From the NCBI GenBank assembly GCA_017439085.1, contig JAFRTU010000005.1:36167-100166 (forward strand): DNA of 64,000 nucleotides, given 5' to 3'. This stretch comes from Clostridia bacterium. Lineage in GTDB: Bacteria; Bacillota; Clostridia; Christensenellales; Christensenellaceae. Of the stretch, positions 24,046 to 31,135 are shown piece by piece. Below the pieces are notes generated by a model. It was not told where the DNA came from and ran no database searches. It saw only the letters and a program-made list of their open reading frames with translations. Numbering within the stretch: position 1 is the stretch's first letter; every line of letters starts with the position of its first letter. A program made the translations under genes and the position numbers.

Positions 24046-25182
24046 ATGTTATTAAAGAACGGTATGCTGCATGACGCAGTGAACAGAGAACCATATAAGG
24101 CAGATATCCTTATAGAGAACGGAAAGATCTCAAAGATCGCGCCTGAGATCAGCGCCGAATGCGAAGTTATAGATCTTAAGGGGCTCAACGTATATCCGGG
24201 CTTCGTGGAGGCTCACTGCCATCTCGGGCTTGACGGATACGGCATCGGATTCGAAGGTGCCGACTATAATGAGCCGGGAGATATCTGCACGCCTCATCTG
24301 AGGTCCATAGACAGCTTCAATCCCATGGATCCCACGATAAACCAGGCAGCAAAGGCAGGCGTTACTACGGTCGCTACCGGACAGGGAAGCGCAAATGCGA
24401 TAGGAGGGACATGGATAGCGGTAAAGACACACGGTATATGTGTGGATGACATGATAATCAAGGATCCGATCGCCATGAAATGCGCTCTCGGAGAGAATCC
24501 AAAGAGAGTCTACAGGGACAAGGGAAACTTTGCAAGGATGTCCACTGCTTCAGTGATCAGGAACATGATATTCAAGGCAAAACAGTACATGGAGAAGAAG
24601 AAAGCTGCCGAGGGAGATATCAATAAGGAGCCTGCATTCGACTTCAAGTGTGAGGCAATGATCCCTGTCCTCAAGAAGGAGATCCCTTTAAAGATTCATG
24701 CCCATCAGGCAAACGACATCCTTACAGCCATCAGACTGGCAAAGGAATTCGACCTTAACATCACGATAGATCACTGCACTGAAGGACATCTCATAGCCGA
24801 CAAGCTTGCTGAGTGTGATTATCCGCTCTCTGTTGGGCCGACCCTTACTCACGCTTCCAAGTTCGAGCTTCAGAACAAGTCATGGACGACCCCCGGCATC
24901 CTCGCAAAGAAGGGCTGCATGGTCTCTATAGTGACTGACTCGCCCGTGATCCCGCAGCAGTATCTGCCTCTCTGTGCAGGCCTTGCCGTTAAAGCGGGAA
25001 TGGACAGCTTCGATGCACTGAAGGCCATCACCATAAACCCGGCTAAGCAGGTAGGTATCGATGACAGAGTGGGATCTATTGAAGTGGGAAAGGATGCAGA
25101 CATAGCAGTATATGAAGGAGATCCGATGGTATCCGATTCTGTCTGCAGGATGGTATTCATAAACGGAGAGAAGATCTGCTAA
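24046..25182 (+). CDS. Metal-dependent amidohydrolase
   Basis: 378 residues of the imidazolonepropionase-like amidohydrolase family. Metal-binding motifs are in order: EAHCHLG (HxH), IHAHQAND, IDHCTEGH and TDSPV, with a small N-terminal beta domain (MLLKNGMLHDA) and the usual C-terminal VGSIEVGKDADIAVYEGDP. Such enzymes hydrolyse C-N bonds in cyclic amides or deaminate bases. Placement after purine genes fits a base-related substrate, but a terminator-like hairpin separates them, so the link is weak. ATG with GGAAGGAG upstream. Confidence 0.85.
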   Translation: MLLKNGMLHDAVNREPYKADILIENGKISKIAPEISAECEVIDLKGLNVYPGFVEAHCHLGLDGYGIGFEGADYNEPGDICTPHLRSIDSFNPMDPTINQAAKAGVTTVATGQGSANAIGGTWIAVKTHGICVDDMIIKDPIAMKCALGENPKRVYRDKGNFARMSTASVIRNMIFKAKQYMEKKKAAEGDINKEPAFDFKCEAMIPVLKKEIPLKIHAHQANDILTAIRLAKEFDLNITIDHCTEGHLIADKLAECDYPLSVGPTLTHASKFELQNKSWTTPGILAKKGCMVSIVTDSPVIPQQYLPLCAGLAVKAGMDSFDALKAITINPAKQVGIDDRVGSIEVGKDADIAVYEGDPMVSDSVCRMVFINGEKIC

Positions 25183-25226
25183 AGGTCACATTCCGTCACT
25201 GACACAGGCTAAAGCCGGTCAGGGTA

Positions 25227-25258
25227 TAAAAAAGCCCCGTTTCCAGAGGAGACGGGGC
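25227..25258. terminator. Bidirectional intrinsic terminator
   Basis: GCCCCGTTTCC (25234-25244) pairs with GGAGACGGGGC (25248-25258). AAAAAA on the left gives a strong T-run for the minus-strand MFS operon; the plus-strand tract is weaker. Confidence 0.85.
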
Positions 25259-25275
25259 ATTTCATGTACTATGGA

Positions 25276-26562
25276 TCATTCATTCTCTTCGGGCCTGTTC
25301 TTGATCTCCTGCTTATCTGAAAGCTTCAGGAATATGAATCCGAGCAGGAAGAATATGGACAGAGTAGCAACTGCGATATTGATAGTACCGCCTGCGAGTT
25401 TTACCCATGCTATGACTGCGGAACCGAGGAAGGATGCGCCTTTGGAGAATATGTCATATATACCGAAATACTCTCCCGAGTTCTCCGGAGGGATTATCTT
25501 GGAATAATAGCTCCTGGAGAGGGACTGTATTGATCCCTGGAAGCATCCGACTCCGAATGCGAGGATACCGAAATCAATGAGTGTATGGAGAGTGAGGGCA
25601 TAGAGACAGACTGCAAAATAACCGAATATGCATACGACTATCAGTGTGACAGTGCGGAATTTTTTGGACAGCCTTGCAAATACGAGAGAGCCTGCCCATG
25701 CCACCACCTGGGTAGCAAGCAGGAACACCACCTGTCCTACTGTAGGAAGACCGAGGTCAGTTCCTATGTTGATGCAGTTATCGATTATCGTGCCTACACC
25801 GTCGATATAGAGGAAGAATCCGATGAGGAAGAAGAGGACCTTCTTGTCTTCAACGGCGATCTTCTTAAGAGTAGCGAATATCTTGGCAAATACCTTGCCG
25901 ACTCCGGTTTTATCGCGCTCGACGTAATAGATCTGTTTGTAGTTCTTGATGAGCGGAATGGTCACGAGGAACCACCAGATACCTGTAACGGTGAAACCTA
26001 TTATCTTTCCTATCTCAGGACTGAACAGCTGAAGTTTCTCTCCGAGTCCTCCTCCGAGGATATATGCAACGAGGGCAACGAGGAAAGGAATGCAGCTTCC
26101 GATATATCCCCAAGCGAATCCGTAGGATGAGACCTCGTCCATTCTCTCTTCATTAGTGACGTCGTTCAGCATCGAATCATAGAACGTGAGTGAGGCTGAA
26201 TAGAATATCTTGGCCAGCACGTAGATGATGAGGAATGCTACCCAGCTCGTTGCAAAGCCGTTGATTATGCACCCCACGACGCCAAGAGCAACTGCAGTGG
26301 TGAAGAATATCTTCTTCATGTCCTTTCTGTCGGCTATGGCTCCGCATATTGGCCCCAGAAGGGCTACAATGACAGTTACTATTGCCACGGCTATTGAATA
26401 ATATGCCGTTGCCTGGTCTCCGTTGATCTGCCCCGGAGCCGTTCCTATGGCAAGCTCCTTGAACCAGATCGGAATGAGAGAACATGCGAGCATCGTAAAT
26501 GCACTGTTGCCGACATCGTAGAGCACCCAGGCTCTCTCTGTCTTTGTCAGATTCCTAAACAT
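25276..26562 (-). CDS. UMF1-type MFS transporter
   Basis: 428 residues with about twelve membrane helices. The start RAWVLYDVGNSAFTML and the late SRSYYSKIIPPENSGEYFGIYDIFSKGASFLG block are typical of the UMF1 / Atg22-like branch of the major facilitator superfamily, whose bacterial substrates are not settled. I start at 26562, where AGGGGG precedes ATG; the longer open frame would overlap the upstream gene. It lies ten bases after the phospholipase-C-like gene, so the two form an operon. Confidence 0.85.
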   Translation of the reverse strand: MFRNLTKTERAWVLYDVGNSAFTMLACSLIPIWFKELAIGTAPGQINGDQATAYYSIAVAIVTVIVALLGPICGAIADRKDMKKIFFTTAVALGVVGCIINGFATSWVAFLIIYVLAKIFYSASLTFYDSMLNDVTNEERMDEVSSYGFAWGYIGSCIPFLVALVAYILGGGLGEKLQLFSPEIGKIIGFTVTGIWWFLVTIPLIKNYKQIYYVERDKTGVGKVFAKIFATLKKIAVEDKKVLFFLIGFFLYIDGVGTIIDNCINIGTDLGLPTVGQVVFLLATQVVAWAGSLVFARLSKKFRTVTLIVVCIFGYFAVCLYALTLHTLIDFGILAFGVGCFQGSIQSLSRSYYSKIIPPENSGEYFGIYDIFSKGASFLGSAVIAWVKLAGGTINIAVATLSIFFLLGFIFLKLSDKQEIKNRPEENE

Positions 26563-26572
26563 AAATTTCCCC

Positions 26573-27427
26573 CTAAACCGTATAATTTGCTTCCTCTTCA
26601 AGTGAGAGGATAGGTATATCCTGATAATCCGGCCATTTCTCGAAATCATGGTCGAAGTAATCACATAGTCTTTCGCTCCTGCCTTCGAAGTAGTCGATGA
26701 GGTCACTGAAAAGGACAGGGAAGAGATCAAGAGCCTTTCTCTTTAATTTGTCGAGTCTGAGATTGGAGTCCATGCATCTGTCTGAAGGAACCTCCGGTAG
26801 AGGAAGATCCCTGAGATCCTGACTCACTCCGGCAATGTTCATTGCAGTTTTGAGGAACCACCTTTTGAAGCGGGTCCTGGTACTGAGAAGCCTGATGACG
26901 GACCGCTGACCTTTTATTGCCTTGAATATGATCCTTTCATCGAAAGGGAAAAAACGGGAAATGACAGCAGCATTTAAACGGGTCGGTCTAAGACTCTCGG
27001 CCCTGTCGACTCTGTTCGGATCAAGTCCGGAAAGCTCCATAAGGTGTCTGTCATATTCGGATTCAACCCTATTGTGTGTGACTTCCGAGACCTCCGCCTT
27101 CCTGTCCACATATCCGTGGGCAGTGGAGTCGAAAGCAAAATGCGTGAGAAAACCCAGGATATAGGCCATCATGGCCTCCTTATCCTCATGGGATTCATAT
27201 ACTTTCTTTGCGTTCTCAAAGAAATCCCTTGCAGGGGTGAAATGCATGCGCCTTCCGTAGCTGACCACTTCGTTTTTTTTCAGGGCATCATAATAGAAAA
27301 GGATATCGGGCCCGTGAACGCCCGTATCATAAAGGCTGCGGTATTTTTCCGCGATCTCTCTGTATTTTTCAGGAAGTAGATAGAGCACTTCACTTCCGAA
27401 TATGTAATGAGCATATGTAGTAGGCAT
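26573..27427 (-). CDS. Zinc-dependent phospholipase C-like protein
   Basis: 284 residues. The N-terminal MPTTYAHYIFG, the VHGPDILFYY block and GFLTHFAFDSTAHGYVD supply the His/Asp ligands seen in the zinc-dependent phospholipase C family (PF00882), and GYVD is followed by the THNRVESEYDRHL motif. There is no signal peptide, so unlike secreted toxins it would act in the cytoplasm. Bacterial members of this type are common in Clostridia and are not characterised. Co-transcribed with the UMF1 transporter downstream. Substrate unknown. Confidence 0.8.
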   Translation of the reverse strand: MPTTYAHYIFGSEVLYLLPEKYREIAEKYRSLYDTGVHGPDILFYYDALKKNEVVSYGRRMHFTPARDFFENAKKVYESHEDKEAMMAYILGFLTHFAFDSTAHGYVDRKAEVSEVTHNRVESEYDRHLMELSGLDPNRVDRAESLRPTRLNAAVISRFFPFDERIIFKAIKGQRSVIRLLSTRTRFKRWFLKTAMNIAGVSQDLRDLPLPEVPSDRCMDSNLRLDKLKRKALDLFPVLFSDLIDYFEGRSERLCDYFDHDFEKWPDYQDIPILSLEEEANYTV

Positions 27428-27504
27428 ACTTTAATTATAGATAAGATTACAATGCATTTAAAGAATAAACGTTGTTGTTTTTGTATCACAGAAAGAAAAG
27501 CAAA

Positions 27505-27534
27505 TAAAAAAGGGGAGACGGTGTCCCGTCTCCC
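27505..27534 (-). terminator. Terminator of the SIS operon
   Basis: GGGAGACGG (27513-27521) pairs perfectly with CCGTCTCCC (27526-27534). Read on the minus strand it is followed by CTTTTTTATTT. Confidence 0.9.
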
Positions 27535-27547
27535 GTGTGTCCTTTTA

Positions 27548-28153
27548 TCAGAACAGGTTTGCCTTGTTATTGAAAGCATCCTTTCTGTCGATGCCGTTCT
27601 TTATCATTATGTATGTAGCTATGGCATCGAGTGCTATATTTGTCGGATAGTCATAATATGCGTAGATCTGGGAATAGATCTGTGCATCTTCTCCTGAAGT
27701 TGCCGCATATCCCTGGCTCCTTTCCACGTTGCTGACGAGGAAGGTGGCATCGGCTATCTTACCGACCTGTGAATTGTTGTTAGTGGTAAGGAGGACCGTC
27801 TTTGCTCCGACGCTCTTTGCAGTGAGGGCAAAGTCAACGAGTGTCGCAGTATTTCCAGATCCCGAAGATACCACCAGCACATCACCTTCCTTAATGGAAG
27901 GAGCTGTCGGCATTCCGACTACGAAAACGTTCTTTCCAAGCTGTCCTAATCTCTCACCGAAGTTCATGGCGGTCTGTCTTGAACGGCCTCTTCCGACCAC
28001 GAAGACATTGTTTGCACTGTCGATTATGTCAGCCACTTCCTTAAGCTTGTCATAGTCGAATCTTTCTTCGATAGGTCTTAATGCCTCTACGGCCAGTCTG
28101 ATCTTGAACTCATCTTTTGGAGGAGTCTGGGACATCCAGTTTGTATTAGCCAT
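27548..28153 (-). CDS. SIS-domain protein, HxlB-like (fifth of five)
   Basis: 201 residues; last gene of the SIS array. The SIS sugar-phosphate isomerase fold is clear: SANNVFVVGRGRSRQTAMNFGERL, PTAPSIKEGDVLVVSSGSGNT and QVGKIADATFLV. The first 30 residues are an extra N-terminal extension not found in SIS1 and SIS2. Where HxlB has QPxGxLFEQ, this protein has a Tyr-rich AQIYSQIYAYYDYP, so the usual catalytic Glu region is altered. The C-terminus ends NKANLF, matching the HxNLE-like tail seen in the others. Start has GAGGATCAA. Probably a sugar-phosphate isomerase or a non-catalytic subunit. Confidence 0.82.
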   Translation of the reverse strand: MANTNWMSQTPPKDEFKIRLAVEALRPIEERFDYDKLKEVADIIDSANNVFVVGRGRSRQTAMNFGERLGQLGKNVFVVGMPTAPSIKEGDVLVVSSGSGNTATLVDFALTAKSVGAKTVLLTTNNNSQVGKIADATFLVSNVERSQGYAATSGEDAQIYSQIYAYYDYPTNIALDAIATYIMIKNGIDRKDAFNNKANLF

Positions 28154-28168
28154 TATTTGATCCTCCTC

Positions 28169-28756
28169 TTAATACAGATTTGCGAGCTCGTCTTCCATCT
28201 TCTCCTTGGAGATGCCGAGCTTTTTCATGATATACATGACGAGGCATTCATAACAGAGGTTGATGGCATACTCTGAATACCAGCCAAGTCCGTCGGGAAG
28301 ACGGGACTGATCAGCCGTGAAATGATAGACGAGATTCGAGAGATCTCCGATAGGAGACTGCTCAGCTTCGGTGAACAGCACTATATCGGCATCTACTGCC
28401 TTTGCCTTCTTGGCGAACTCAACGAGAGAGGATGTCCTTCCGGAAGAGGAACCGATAATGAATAAGTCTCCTCTGTGGATGGACGGGGTGGAGTTGTCTC
28501 CGACCACGTGTGCGCTGATGCCCATCTGGCAAAGTCTGGTGGCGAAAGCCATGATGTTGAGCCTTGAACGGCCAAGTGCTGCCACGAATACGTTATTAGC
28601 ATTTATGATCTTATCGCCGATCTCTACGAGAGTGTCATCATCCATATATTCGGCAACGATCTTCATGCACTCGAGACGTTCCTTGTGATACTTGGTCCCG
28701 TCTCTGTAATAGGTCTGTCTTAAAGGACGGATAGGTCTTTCCATTTTTTCACTCAT
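28169..28756 (-). CDS. SIS-domain protein, HxlB-like (fourth of five)
   Basis: 195 residues. NANNVFVAALGRSRLNIMAFATRL, TPSIHRGDLFIIGSSSGRTSSLVEF and SPIGDLSNLVYHF define the SIS fold. It has a basic N-terminal extension of about 30 residues (RPIRPLRQTYYRDGTKYHKERL). The region equivalent to the HxlB catalytic helix reads GLGWYSEYAINLCYE, without the QPxG motif. The tail is ELANLY. GGAGGATATCTATC precedes the ATG. It lies 15 bases from each neighbour. It is closer in plan to the fifth gene than to the first two. Confidence 0.82.
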   Translation of the reverse strand: MSEKMERPIRPLRQTYYRDGTKYHKERLECMKIVAEYMDDDTLVEIGDKIINANNVFVAALGRSRLNIMAFATRLCQMGISAHVVGDNSTPSIHRGDLFIIGSSSGRTSSLVEFAKKAKAVDADIVLFTEAEQSPIGDLSNLVYHFTADQSRLPDGLGWYSEYAINLCYECLVMYIMKKLGISKEKMEDELANLY

Positions 28757-28770
28757 GATAGATATCCTCC

Positions 28771-29307
28771 TTAGTGTATGTTAGGCAGTTCTGCCTGTAA
28801 ACGAGCGTTCGACTTGTTGAGTTTCTTCTGTATCTTCAGTGCAATGGCATCAAGGAGCACATAGAAAGCCAGCTCGAAATACTCTTCTCCGATGAGTCCG
28901 TCTTTCTCCTCACAATCGAAGATCACGACTTCGCTTGCATCCTTCTCGAGGGTGGAGCCCTTTGTCATGGTGAACAGATCATAATCTATGTCAATGGTCT
29001 TTGCGCTTCTCATGAAGGTGATGGAGGTGGCATCCTCTCCGTCTACTGAGCCGATAAGGACGACATCGCCCTTATGAACCGACGGGGTAGGAGGGGACTC
29101 TTCAAGCCTGTAGGAACGGATCCCCATCTGGCGGAGCCTTTCCACGAAACAAAGTAAAGCAATGCCCGGTCTTCCGACATCTGCAACAACAAAAACGTTG
29201 TCGGCTTTGATGATCCTTTCGGTGATCTTGTCGATCACGTCAAAATCTAGCTTGTCGAGAACTTGAGCAGTGCCTTTTATGGCTTTTTCACAATATTCTC
29301 TAATCAT
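28771..29307 (-). CDS. SIS-domain protein, HxlB-like (third of five)
   Basis: 178 residues from the ATG at 29307, with AAGGAG nine bases upstream; an earlier ATG would overlap the preceding gene by 41 bases and has no site. SIS signatures are KADNVFVVADVGRPGIALLCF, TPSVHKGDVVLIGSVDGEDATS and GSTLEKDASEVVIF. The loop GSVDGEDAT is a loose version of the phosphate-binding SxSGxT. The catalytic-helix region is GLIGEEYFELAFYV, keeping a Glu. The tail is ELPNIH. Probably isomerase-like, with altered substrate site. Confidence 0.8.
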   Translation of the reverse strand: MIREYCEKAIKGTAQVLDKLDFDVIDKITERIIKADNVFVVADVGRPGIALLCFVERLRQMGIRSYRLEESPPTPSVHKGDVVLIGSVDGEDATSITFMRSAKTIDIDYDLFTMTKGSTLEKDASEVVIFDCEEKDGLIGEEYFELAFYVLLDAIALKIQKKLNKSNARLQAELPNIH

Positions 29308-29326
29308 TGGATCATTCTCCTTAACG

Positions 29327-29887
29327 TCACTGAAGATTTGCATGGAGCGGATTCTGGCTTCCTTCAAGAGTTATGCCGAGCCTTGCCATCGTATAGTGGG
29401 AAAGACCTACGTCCATTATGTAGAGCACTGCCTGCTCGAACTGAGCACCTATGGGCTGAATGGACTTGTCCTCTTCGCTTCCCGGTACGGGAACATTGAT
29501 CTTTACGAGCACGTCAGCCATCTTTCCAAGTGTGGAGTTCTCATCTGCCGTAACGACTACGAGCTTGATGGAGCCTATCTCCTTAACGGTCTTGGCTGCC
29601 GTTATGAGGTTTGCCTCTTCTCCGCATGCGCTTACGAGCACGAGAGCGTCTCCTTCCTTGATGGCAGGCGTGGCAACGTCATTGACGATGAACACTCTGT
29701 AGCCCTGGTGCATGAGCCTCTGGGCATAGTATTTGATAGTCATGAGGCTCCTTCCGTTTGCATGGAAGAACAGCCTGTTTGCATTGTGTAAGGTCGCAAA
29801 TACCTTTATCAACTGATCCTCGTCTACATTCTTCGTAGCCTGATCGATCTCGTCCATTATTTTTGAAGTAATCTCTCTGATATCCAT
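29327..29887 (-). CDS. SIS-domain protein, HxlB-like (second of five)
   Basis: 186 residues. It resembles 6-phospho-3-hexuloisomerase closely: NANRLFFHANGRSLMTIKYYAQRLMHQGY, TPAIKEGDALVLVSACGEEANL, NSTLGKMADVLVKI, then QPIGAQFEQAVLYIMD with the Glu at the catalytic position, and tail LHANLQ. HxlB converts 3-hexulose 6-phosphate to fructose 6-phosphate. The loop has SACGEEA rather than SGSGET. GGAG at good spacing before the ATG. It sits 15 bases after the first gene. Confidence 0.85.
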   Translation of the reverse strand: MDIREITSKIMDEIDQATKNVDEDQLIKVFATLHNANRLFFHANGRSLMTIKYYAQRLMHQGYRVFIVNDVATPAIKEGDALVLVSACGEEANLITAAKTVKEIGSIKLVVVTADENSTLGKMADVLVKINVPVPGSEEDKSIQPIGAQFEQAVLYIMDVGLSHYTMARLGITLEGSQNPLHANLQ

Positions 29888-29902
29888 ATTAGTTTCTCCT
29901 TA

Positions 29903-30457
29903 TTATTCAAGATTAGAGTGCATCGGGCCTGCGCCGTTGCGTCTTCCCAGATGCTTCTGGCAGGCTATTCTGAGTGCCCAGTCCAGTCCGTATATAACGC
30001 ACTGATCGAAGAGGGAACCGATAGGCTGCACTGAATCGACACTGGATTCAACTCCTGGAAGCGGACAGTCGAACCTTAATACGACATCAGCCATATCTCC
30101 AAGTGTGGACTTTTCTGCTGCTGTAGCGAGCAGTATCTTGATGTCTCCGATCTCCTTGCACTTCTGTGCCATGCGGATGCTCGTCTCAGTCTCGCCGGTA
30201 CCTGATACTATGAACAGCACGTCACCGGGCTTTATGGCAGGACATGTTGCATCGCCTATGATATGATGCCTGTAGCCGAAATGCTTCAGGTACATGGCGA
30301 AGTTCTTCATGTTTATGTAGGGCCTGCCTACTGAATGGAAGAAGATCCTGTTCGCACCATGTATCTCAGCCACCATCTTCCAGATGGCATCATAGTCAAG
30401 ATTTTCCAAAGCCAGATCGATCTCGTTCAAGATCACATCTGCATACTCTTTAACCAT
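29903..30457 (-). CDS. SIS-domain protein, HxlB-like (first of five)
   Basis: 184 residues; promoter-proximal gene of the array and the most HxlB-like by motif. GANRIFFHSVGRPYINMKNFAMYLKHFGY, CPAIKPGDVLFIVSGTGETETS with a near-canonical phosphate loop, STLGDMADVVLRF, and QPIGSLFDQCVIYGLDW with Asp where Glu is usual. The tail is MHSNLE. It has the best claim to true 3-hexulose-6-phosphate isomerase activity in the cluster, apart from the Glu-to-Asp change. A promoter lies 48 bases upstream. Confidence 0.86.
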   Translation of the reverse strand: MVKEYADVILNEIDLALENLDYDAIWKMVAEIHGANRIFFHSVGRPYINMKNFAMYLKHFGYRHHIIGDATCPAIKPGDVLFIVSGTGETETSIRMAQKCKEIGDIKILLATAAEKSTLGDMADVVLRFDCPLPGVESSVDSVQPIGSLFDQCVIYGLDWALRIACQKHLGRRNGAGPMHSNLE

Positions 30458-30504
30458 AGATATAAATCCTCTCTACTATATTTTGATTTGTTCAATCACA
30501 TTTA

Positions 30505-30533
30505 ATTCTATCATTTCATAAATATTAATTCAA
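30505..30533 (-). promoter_or_regulatory. Promoter of the five-gene SIS operon
   Basis: On the minus strand TTGAAT (complement at 30528-30533), a 17-base spacer, and TAGAAT (complement at 30505-30510), about 48 bases before the first SIS start codon. Confidence 0.65.
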
Positions 30534-30544
30534 TTTGACGGGTA

Positions 30545-30745
30545 AGGGTAAAAAGGGGACTGTCAAGGAAAAAAAGCGGAAAAAGTGTCTGCTGATATCC
30601 GTTCTGAGATACGAAAAAGAGAGGCCTCTAAAGGCGCCGGAAAAACCGGCAGGAGCTATTGGAAAGGCGTGAACATGAGGGACCCGCCGGTGTCTTGGCA
30701 TATGAAGGGCGGCTTATAAGTCGATTCCGTCTGCAGCCCGTATAT
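30545..30745. other. Gene-free, GC-rich, potentially structured segment
   Basis: No convincing reading frame. It holds several compact hairpins, such as GCC-TCTAAA-GGC and GCCGG-AAAAA-CCGGC around 30625-30655, then a stretch with GGGACCCGCCGGTGT and a matching GGGCGGC. Parts faintly recall the core of a cobalamin riboswitch, but a proper B12 box is not visible and there is no plus-strand gene downstream. It may be an unknown small RNA; strand undecided. Confidence 0.3.
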
Positions 30746-30774
30746 GAAAAGGATGAGATTTTCGTCTCATCCTT
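30745..30774 (-). terminator. Intrinsic terminator
   Basis: AAGGATGAGA (30749-30758) pairs perfectly with TCTCATCCTT (30765-30774). Read on the minus strand it runs into TTTTC, ending the symporter operon. Confidence 0.75.
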
Positions 30775-30778
30775 CGTA

Positions 30779-31117
30779 TCATTCAGGCATGCTCACCTTT
30801 ACGGACCTGACGAGATTCTTTTCCGTGAGGTCTTCGGTGATCTTTACGATGCTCTTTTCCCTGTTCTTAAGTCTTATCATGACGCTGGCCCTGGGAGCGG
30901 GATCCAGAAGGAACTCGCCAAGCTTCTTTTCGGGATATTCCACAGAGAGGACATCGGCCTCATCCTGTATCACCTTAAGAGCATCGGGCATGTCACTGTA
31001 TCTGAAGAGATCTATGTTAAGGATCCGTTTTCTTGAGTACTCCGGTTTATCCCTTAACGTGATATGTATCATCATCAGTACTATCAGGATTATGCATATC
31101 AGATAGAAATATAACAT
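30779..31117 (-). CDS. Small membrane-anchored protein downstream of the Na/Pi symporter
   Basis: 112 residues: one N-terminal membrane helix (LYFYLICIILIVLMMIHITL), then a soluble charged domain of about 85 residues in which LKVIQDEADVLSVEYPEKKLGEFLL and a C-terminal strand are visible. I do not recognise it. It starts 18 bases after the symporter stop and ends at a terminator, so it is the second gene of that operon and may be made under the same phosphate control. The TTTCTCC complement upstream gives a GGAGAAA site. Confidence 0.65.
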   Translation of the reverse strand: MLYFYLICIILIVLMMIHITLRDKPEYSRKRILNIDLFRYSDMPDALKVIQDEADVLSVEYPEKKLGEFLLDPAPRASVMIRLKNREKSIVKITEDLTEKNLVRSVKVSMPE

Positions 31118-31135
31118 AGTTTCTCCTTAAGCCTT

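Noticed and set aside
26563..26730. N-terminal extension of the UMF1 transporter
   Set aside because: It overlaps the upstream gene and is not hydrophobic in the way of the family; the ATG at 26562 has AGGGGG in front of it.
29308..29367. Longer start of the third SIS gene
   Set aside because: It would overlap the second SIS gene by 41 bases without a Shine-Dalgarno site, while 29307 has AAGGAG and matches paralogue length.
30600..30745. Cobalamin riboswitch
   Set aside because: Only a short CCCGCCGGTGT-like core is similar; no B12 box and no downstream gene on that strand.
30659..31036. Plus-strand frame in the structured gap near 30.7 kb
   Set aside because: It overlaps the antisense of a better-supported membrane protein gene and passes through a terminator.
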